The notes beneath the pieces were generated by a model that saw only the letters and a list, made by a program, of their open reading frames with translations, did not search any database and was not told the DNA's origin. A DNA stretch of 64,000 bases from DASRDS01 sp035570055 (GTDB taxonomy: Bacteria; Gemmatimonadota; Gemmatimonadetes; Gemmatimonadales; Gemmatimonadaceae), in the NCBI GenBank assembly GCA_035570055.1, contig DATMLM010000096.1:1-64000 (forward strand), in the 5' to 3' direction. This document shows, one piece after another, positions 59,264 to 64,000 of the stretch. The translations under genes and the position numbers were made by a program. Numbering within the stretch: the stretch's first letter is position 1; every line of letters starts with the position of its first letter.

Positions 59264-59611
59264 CTGCAGCGCCTATTCTCCATGTTCCCCAACGGATGGC
59301 CAGGTCTCGCTCTGCTCATGCTCAGGGTGGCCGCTGGTATCCTGTTGATTTATGACGAAGCCGCCCCACTCATCTTACGGTTTGTCTCGATTGGAGCTGG
59401 CTCGCTGCTTCTTCTAGGATTGTGGACACCCATTGCCGGGGTACTCGTCGCTTGCGTTGAGGTTTGCTTCCTGCTTCTCGGAACGGTGCACCTACAAAGT
59501 TCCATTCTGTTAGGAGCGGTGGGTGCCGCGCTGGTTGCTCTCGGACCAGGCGCTATATCAATCGATGCGCGCCTCTTTGGAAGGAAGCGGTTAGATATCG
59601 GTGAGCCGTAA
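59264..59611 (+). CDS. DoxX-like membrane protein, probable CTG start
   Basis: A small four-helix membrane protein: LALLMLRVAAGILLIYD, ILRFVSIGAGSLLLLGLWTP, IAGVLVACVEVCFLLLGTVH and SILLGAVGAALVALGPGAIS. The first ATG is at 59282 but has no ribosome binding site. A perfect AGGAGG (59248-59253) lies 10 nt before an in-frame CTG (59264), which would add six residues (MQRLFS), the sequence with which DoxX-like proteins of this type usually begin. I therefore place the start at the CTG; an ATG start remains possible. Role unknown, perhaps small-molecule or redox related. Confidence 0.65.
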   Translation: MQRLFSMFPNGWPGLALLMLRVAAGILLIYDEAAPLILRFVSIGAGSLLLLGLWTPIAGVLVACVEVCFLLLGTVHLQSSILLGAVGAALVALGPGAISIDARLFGRKRLDIGEP

Positions 59612-59629
59612 GGAGGCGCCGTCGCGCCG

Positions 59630-59767
59630 TTGGGCTTCCTCATCTACCGCTCGATCGACGCGGACCGAGCGCATGTTCCGCTCGGGTTCGAGCTCGACCG
59701 GAAAATGGTGGCACTGCTCGATCATCTGCATGTACCCGTTCCGGATGCCCTTCTGACCAAAGGGTAA
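59630..59767 (+). CDS. Possible 45-residue protein or gene fragment
   Basis: In the 252-bp gap after the DoxX-like gene, TTG 59630 to TAA 59767 reads MGFLIYRSIDADRAHVPLGF then ELDRKMVALLDHLHVPVPD, a natural-looking amino acid mix unlike the neighbouring shadow frames. AGGAGG (59611-59616) lies 13 nt upstream, slightly too far. It could be a small gene or the end of a decayed one. I see nothing else in 59768-59863 apart from a weak start region for the kinase. Confidence 0.25.
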   Translation: MGFLIYRSIDADRAHVPLGFELDRKMVALLDHLHVPVPDALLTKG

Positions 59768-59863
59768 GGATAGCGACGGCCGCGGTTAATGTCGTGCGTT
59801 TGGGTTGTGTTTGCCTTTGCGGTTGCGTGGTCGCGCTCGTGGCGCGGTGGCATATTGGCGTAG

Positions 59864-61435
59864 ATGCGCTTTCGTCTGCCGCTGCTCTTCGGGTTAGCGC
59901 TCGCCCTGGCCGTGGTTCTCTCGATCCAGGCGATCGCATTGCTGCGCGATCGTGCTGGCGTCGCCAAGCGTGCGCAGGCGGCGCGGTTGGATGAGATCGC
60001 ACGCACGGTGGCGCTGCGGATCGAGTATCAGCTCCTGAGCCCGATGGCGACCGCCGTGGGGCACGCGATGTTCGATGACAGTGCGATAATGAAGCCTGGC
60101 CCGACCGTCGGCGCTCAGGCGGAACGGGCGCGCCGAAATCTCGCGACGTGCGCGTGCGCGCCGCCGAGTGGTCTCGCGGTATCGGTGCGCGGCTCTTCGC
60201 GTCCGGTGGGTGATCACGCGGACTCTATCACGCAGTGGCTCGCCGATACCCTGGCGCGCCAGGTGCGGATATCTCACCTGGCGTCGTACAACCTCGTCGG
60301 CCGGAGCGGGCGCGGACACGTTGTCTTTGGATTCATGAGTACGCGGCCACCGATGCCGGTGCGGTTGTTCGGGTATGGCGCGCGCATCGCGCCCGCCGAC
60401 ACCATCGATGACCTCTTCGCCATCGAGCTCGCGCCGACGCCGTTTCTCACGCGCGCGCTCCGCGATACGACGATCAACCCCGGGACGGACACCGGCGAGC
60501 TCGCGTTCCGCCCCGTGGCCGTGACGCTCGACGTGGCTGACGCCGCGGGCCGGCCGCTGTACGCCGGGACGGGCGAGCGATGGGCGCCGGGTCTTGTAGT
60601 CCGCGCGCTTCCCGTGGATCTCGGGAGCCTCACGCTCCGCATGTACGCGGCGCGGACACCGACCGGTCCGGCTCCGACGGGCGGCGGGTTGCTGCTCGTG
60701 CTGGCGCTCTTCGTGATCACGATCGTCCTGGCCGCCATCGCACTCCTGCAACTCCGCGGCGAGCACGAGCTCGCGCGCCGGCGGGCGAGGTTCGTGTCCG
60801 GGGTGTCGCACGAGTTGCGAACGCCGTTGACGCAGATTCGACTGTTCGCGGAATTGTTGCGCGATGCGAATCCGGCGGTGCAAGCGAAGCGGTTCGAGTA
60901 TGCGCGGATCATCGACGAAGAGGCGCAGCGATTGACCTATCTGGTCGACAATGTGCTCGCGTACAGCGGGCTGTCCGAGGTCACGGTGCGGCGGGAAAAC
61001 GTCGCGTTTTCGGAGATCGTTCAGGACACCGTCGAGCGATTCGAGCCGCTGGCGGCGTCACGGGCGGCCAAGCTTCGAGTGCTCGTGCCGGAAGGGATCG
61101 TCATCGCGGCTGACGATCATGCGCTGCGGCGCGTGCTGTTGAATGTGCTGGACAATGCCGTGAAGTACGGCCCGCAGGGCCAGACGGTCTGCATCGCGCT
61201 CCACGTGGTCGATCACTCGCTGCAGTTGACGGTGGATGACGCCGGCCCGGGGATTCCGATCGCGGATCGGATGCGCGTGTTCGAGCCGTTCGTTCGGCTC
61301 GACCATAACGCGGAAGGCGGCACCGGCATCGGCCTGGCGATTGTCCACGATCTCGTCGCCGCGATGCGTGGCACCGTCGTCATCGAAGAGGCGCCATCGG
61401 GAGGGACCCGGGTGCGGTTGACATGGCCCCTATGA
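59864..61435 (+). CDS. HisKA sensor histidine kinase
   Basis: 523 residues. TM1 at about 7-28 (LLFGLALALAVVLSIQAIAL), a periplasmic sensor of about 245 residues, TM2 at about 275-297 (LLLVLALFVITIVLAAIALL), then HisKA with H316 in SGVSHELRTPLTQIRLFAEL and the ATPase domain (LLNVLDNAVKYG, DDAGPGIPIADRMRVFEPFV, GTGIGLAIVHDLVAAM). No HAMP domain is apparent. It overlaps its OmpR regulator by ATGA. It is the first gene of the block that ends in an ADOP permease. Confidence 0.92.
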   Translation: MRFRLPLLFGLALALAVVLSIQAIALLRDRAGVAKRAQAARLDEIARTVALRIEYQLLSPMATAVGHAMFDDSAIMKPGPTVGAQAERARRNLATCACAPPSGLAVSVRGSSRPVGDHADSITQWLADTLARQVRISHLASYNLVGRSGRGHVVFGFMSTRPPMPVRLFGYGARIAPADTIDDLFAIELAPTPFLTRALRDTTINPGTDTGELAFRPVAVTLDVADAAGRPLYAGTGERWAPGLVVRALPVDLGSLTLRMYAARTPTGPAPTGGGLLLVLALFVITIVLAAIALLQLRGEHELARRRARFVSGVSHELRTPLTQIRLFAELLRDANPAVQAKRFEYARIIDEEAQRLTYLVDNVLAYSGLSEVTVRRENVAFSEIVQDTVERFEPLAASRAAKLRVLVPEGIVIAADDHALRRVLLNVLDNAVKYGPQGQTVCIALHVVDHSLQLTVDDAGPGIPIADRMRVFEPFVRLDHNAEGGTGIGLAIVHDLVAAMRGTVVIEEAPSGGTRVRLTWPL

Positions 61436-62079
61436 CGCGGATTCTCGTGGTCGAGGACAACGACAACATGCGCCGGGGCCTCTGCGACATGCTCGAGGCC
61501 GACGGGTTCGAGCCGGTGGCCGCGGCGGACGGCACTGAGGCGCTCGCCAGCGCCGAGCGGAATCGGCCGGATCTCATTCTCCTCGACCTCATGCTCCCCG
61601 GGACGGATGGCGCGCGGGTGCTCAAGGCGCTGCGTGCGGTTGGTGTCGATTCGCCGGTGCTCGTGCTCACGGCGAAGAGCGACGAAGACGAGAAAGTCCG
61701 CCTCCTCGGGATCGGAGCGGATGACTACGTCACGAAGCCGTTCGGTCGCCGGGAGCTGGGCGCGCGGATCGCCGCGATTTTGCGCCGGGCGCCGCCGTCC
61801 CGAGCGATTCACATTGGCGATATCGTGATCGACCTCAGCGCCCGCACGGTCGTGCGGGCGGGCGTCCCGGTATCGCTTGCGCCGAAAGAATATGATCTCC
61901 TCGTCGCGCTGGCCCAGCGTGCGGGAACGGTTGTCACGCGGGCGACGCTGCTGCGTGAGGTGTGGGGCTACGAGTCCGACGTCGTCTCGCGGACCGTCGA
62001 TTTACACGTGCTCGAGCTGCGGAAGCGCCTTGGCTCGGAGCGGATCGTGACGGTGCGCAAGGTCGGGTACCGCATGTAG
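61432..62079 (+). CDS. OmpR-family response regulator
   Basis: 215 residues: receiver with D52 (LILLDLMLPGTDG) and the lysine in YVTKPFGRREL, then a winged helix (about 125-213; LAPKEYDLLVALAQRAGTVV, TVDLHVLELRKRLG, TVRKVGYRM). The start at 61432 (ATGA with the kinase stop) is preferred to ATG 61423, which adds three residues. A lipoprotein-sorting-like gene and an ADOP permease follow and may be targets. Confidence 0.92.
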   Translation: MTRILVVEDNDNMRRGLCDMLEADGFEPVAAADGTEALASAERNRPDLILLDLMLPGTDGARVLKALRAVGVDSPVLVLTAKSDEDEKVRLLGIGADDYVTKPFGRRELGARIAAILRRAPPSRAIHIGDIVIDLSARTVVRAGVPVSLAPKEYDLLVALAQRAGTVVTRATLLREVWGYESDVVSRTVDLHVLELRKRLGSERIVTVRKVGYRM

Positions 62080-62170
62080 TGTTTGCTTTTGGTTAGGCAT
62101 CTTCCGCCGACGCGGTGGATGGCCGTAGGCTGGTGGCGCATTGAGCCCGACTTCCCCTACAGGACCTCCC

Positions 62171-62872
62171 ATGCTCGTTCGCCTCACCCTCGTGGCCGGC
62201 ATCCTGCTCGGCTTCCAGACCGCACCAACGAGTGGCGACGCCGTGATTCGTGCGATGCACGACCGGTACGCGCAGTCGTGGTACCATACGCTCACGTTCA
62301 GCCAGCGCACGACGCTCCGTACGCCGGCGGACACAATGGTCGTGCAGACCTGGAACGAGGAGGCGATGTTCCCGGGGCGGCTGCGCGTGGAGATTCAGCG
62401 CCCGACCGGTGCGATCACCGCCATGTACCTCGGCGACTCGGAGTACGTCTGGCGCGGCGACAGCGTGTTCGCGCGGGTGGAGTCGCGCAATATCTTGTTG
62501 ATCATGGGATTCGACGTGTACACGCAGCCGGCCGAGCGCACGATGGCTATGCTCGCGAAGGAGCACTATCCGATGACGCCCGTCCGCGAGGACATGTGGG
62601 AGGGGCGAAAAGCCTACGTGATCGGGAGCGGCGCTCACCAGATCTGGGTCGACAAGGAGCGCCTGTTGTTCGTGCGCGCCGTCCAGCCGAGTCCGCGTGA
62701 CAGCACGAAGGGGCTCGACTACCGGTTCGACAACTACGTCGAGACGCAGCCGGGCTGGGTCGCCGAGACCGTCGAGACGTATTCCGACGGGAAGGTCGTG
62801 CAGCTCGAGGAGTACAGCGATGTGCACCCGAACGCGCCGGTGGACGCGCAGCGGTTCACACCACCTCGATAG
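62171..62872 (+). CDS. Secreted LolA/outer-membrane-lipoprotein-sorting-like protein
   Basis: 233 residues from ATG 62171, which has AGGA 7 nt upstream and places a signal peptide at the N-terminus (LVRLTLVAGILLGFQTAPTS). The mature part is an incomplete-barrel pattern typical of LolA-like proteins: YHTLTFSQRTTLRTPADTMV, FPGRLRVEIQRPTGAITAMY, EGRKAYVIGSGAHQIWVDKE and WVAETVETYSDGKVVQLEEY. It may bind a lipid or other hydrophobic ligand in the periplasm. The ADOP permease starts 8 bp later. Confidence 0.8.
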   Translation: MLVRLTLVAGILLGFQTAPTSGDAVIRAMHDRYAQSWYHTLTFSQRTTLRTPADTMVVQTWNEEAMFPGRLRVEIQRPTGAITAMYLGDSEYVWRGDSVFARVESRNILLIMGFDVYTQPAERTMAMLAKEHYPMTPVREDMWEGRKAYVIGSGAHQIWVDKERLLFVRAVQPSPRDSTKGLDYRFDNYVETQPGWVAETVETYSDGKVVQLEEYSDVHPNAPVDAQRFTPPR

Positions 62873-62880
62873 AATACATC

Positions 62881-64000
62881 ATGCACGACGTGCGGATTGC
62901 GTTGCGTGGGTTCCTGCGCAACCCGACGTTCTCGGTGACGGCGGTGTTGATCCTCGGGATCGGCATCGGCATGGCGGTGGCGATGTGGGGCGTCTTCAGC
63001 GCCGTGCTCCTCCGACCACTCCCGATCGTCGCGCAGGACGAGGTCGTCGTCCCCCGCACGTTGGACGCGGCCGGCGTCGACCTTCCGTTCACGCCGGCGG
63101 AGATCCAGGATCTCCAGCGGGACTCGCGCACGATGCGCCAGGTCGCCGGGTTCGCGCACTACGGCTCGTACACGTTTCCGCTCGCCGACGGTGACCAGGC
63201 GATCGTGCTGCACCAAGCGGCCGTGACCGCCGATTTCTTCAGTCTCCTCGGTGCGCGTCCAGTGATCGGCCGCCTGTTGCAACCGTCGGACGACAGCACC
63301 GCTCACGTGATGGTGTTGAGCTACCGCGCGTGGCAGCGACAGTTCGCCGGTGACCCGGGCGTGATCGGCCACCTGCTGCGATTCACGCGCGCGACCTGGT
63401 CGTACGCGATCGTCGGTGTCGCGCCGCCGGGCCTGGACTATCCGGTGGGCGCCGACTGCTGGGTCCCGTTGGCCGCGGGACAACGGGACCTCGACCTCAT
63501 TGCCCGGCTCAGGCCGGGCACGACGCCGGCGGTTGCGCGCGCCGACTTCTCTACGCTGGTGAAAGCGATCGATGCGCGCCGCGCGGGCTCGCTCAACGTC
63601 GCACGCGTCGACGTGCGCACGCTCCGGACGGCCATCGTGGGCGATGCGCGTCCGGTGATCGTCGTGCTCACGGGCGCGGTCCTGTTGCTCCTGCTCATCG
63701 CGTGCGTGAACGTCGGCAATCTGCTGCTGCTGCGCGCGGCGGCCAGGTCGCGCGAACTGGCCACACGCCGGGCGATCGGCGCGACCTCGCGCGACATCCT
63801 GCGGCAGTTGATGGTGGAGAGCGCGGTGCTGGCGGCCATGGGTGGCGCGCTCGGTCTCGCATGTGCCGAGGCCGCGCTCAGGGCGTTGCGGGCGCTTGCG
63901 CCGCCCGAGCTTCCCCGTATCGATGCCGTCGGCCTCGGCGTGGCCCCGTTTCTCGCCGGGCTGGCGCTGACCGCGGTGGTGACGCTCGTCTGTGGCGTCG
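62881..64000 (+). CDS. ADOP-type MacB/FtsX permease, cut by the window end
   Basis: 373 codons are visible from ATG 62881 and the frame is open at 64000. It starts MHDVRIALRGFLRNPTFSVT, then TM1 (VLILGIGIGMAVAMWGVFSA), the MacB-like core (AVTADFFSLLGARPVIGRLL, YAIVGVAPPGLDYPVGADCW) and the first FtsX block beginning at about residue 260 (VVLTGAVLLLLLIACVNVGN). The closest relative in the window is the permease at 51916. It follows the LolA-like gene by 8 bp and belongs with the TCS at 59864-62079. Confidence 0.9.
   Translation, partial: MHDVRIALRGFLRNPTFSVTAVLILGIGIGMAVAMWGVFSAVLLRPLPIVAQDEVVVPRTLDAAGVDLPFTPAEIQDLQRDSRTMRQVAGFAHYGSYTFPLADGDQAIVLHQAAVTADFFSLLGARPVIGRLLQPSDDSTAHVMVLSYRAWQRQFAGDPGVIGHLLRFTRATWSYAIVGVAPPGLDYPVGADCWVPLAAGQRDLDLIARLRPGTTPAVARADFSTLVKAIDARRAGSLNVARVDVRTLRTAIVGDARPVIVVLTGAVLLLLLIACVNVGNLLLLRAAARSRELATRRAIGATSRDILRQLMVESAVLAAMGGALGLACAEAALRALRALAPPELPRIDAVGLGVAPFLAGLALTAVVTLVCGV

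Noticed and set aside
1..64000. CRISPR arrays, tRNA or rRNA genes, prophage, origin of replication
   Set aside because: I saw no spaced repeats, no tRNA-like T-loop/acceptor patterns, no rRNA sequence, no phage genes and no DnaA-box cluster. The scan was by eye only.

Overview
The window is high-GC, gene-dense bacterial chromosome, most like Gemmatimonadota, with Acidobacteriota as the alternative. The evidence is gene content: several ADOP-type MacB/FtsX permeases and their broken copies, a soluble Ser/Thr kinase fused to TolB-N/TPR-like regions, a DUF305 plus LVIVD-repeat pair, an ECF42 sigma factor with its DGPF partner, a tricorn-type S41 protease, and many small secreted proteins of unknown function. 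Strong Shine-Dalgarno sites (AGGAGG type) are used at several starts. I saw no tRNA, rRNA, CRISPR array, insertion sequence, integrase or phage module.

Layout. 1-6.3 kb: the end of a membrane protein, a Tat-exported phosphotriesterase-like hydrolase, an 82-residue protein, a tricorn-type protease and a DUF4097-like protein; the two hydrolases share an upstream GTATAC-type element. 6.3-15.3 kb: a four-gene MdtABC/NodT-type efflux operon in which every junction overlaps by 4 nt. 15.5-22.9 kb: a secreted DUF4412-like protein; a PLP aminotransferase divergent from a GntR/FCD regulator coupled to an exported RidA; three tandem paralogues of an unrecognised secreted family, two of them separated by one in-frame UAG; and a GlxA-type regulator coupled to a secreted protein. 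22.9-30.3 kb: a Tat-exported serine beta-lactamase-fold enzyme, a LytS/LytTR two-component pair, a frameshifted secreted esterase, a minus-strand cytochrome P460/VOC group with one decayed VOC copy, and a PD40 propeller. 30.3-36.7 kb: the ECF42/DGPF operon, DUF305/LVIVD, and two exported proteins on the minus strand. 36.7-49.4 kb: an ADOP relic, the Ser/Thr kinase, an operon of RidA2, an NTF2-like protein and an ADOP permease, an OmpR/HisKA pair, a metallo-beta-lactamase-fold enzyme, a second LytS/LytTR pair and an internally deleted ADOP gene. 49.4-64 kb: two full ADOP permeases tail to tail, another ADOP relic, an alpha/beta hydrolase, a NarL regulator with a giant periplasmic-propeller kinase, a DoxX-like protein, a second OmpR/HisKA pair, a LolA-like protein and an ADOP permease cut by the window end.

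How the parts fit. Much of the region deals with sensing and the cell envelope: five two-component pairs, one Ser/Thr kinase, one ECF sigma factor and two one-component regulators sit beside exported enzymes, efflux components and MacB-like permeases. The most distinctive parts are the aminotransferase/GntR/RidA locus with start codons only 12 bp apart, the UAG-separated tandem paralogues, a second RidA that lost the usual active-site arginine, and the set of ADOP genes caught at different stages of deletion.
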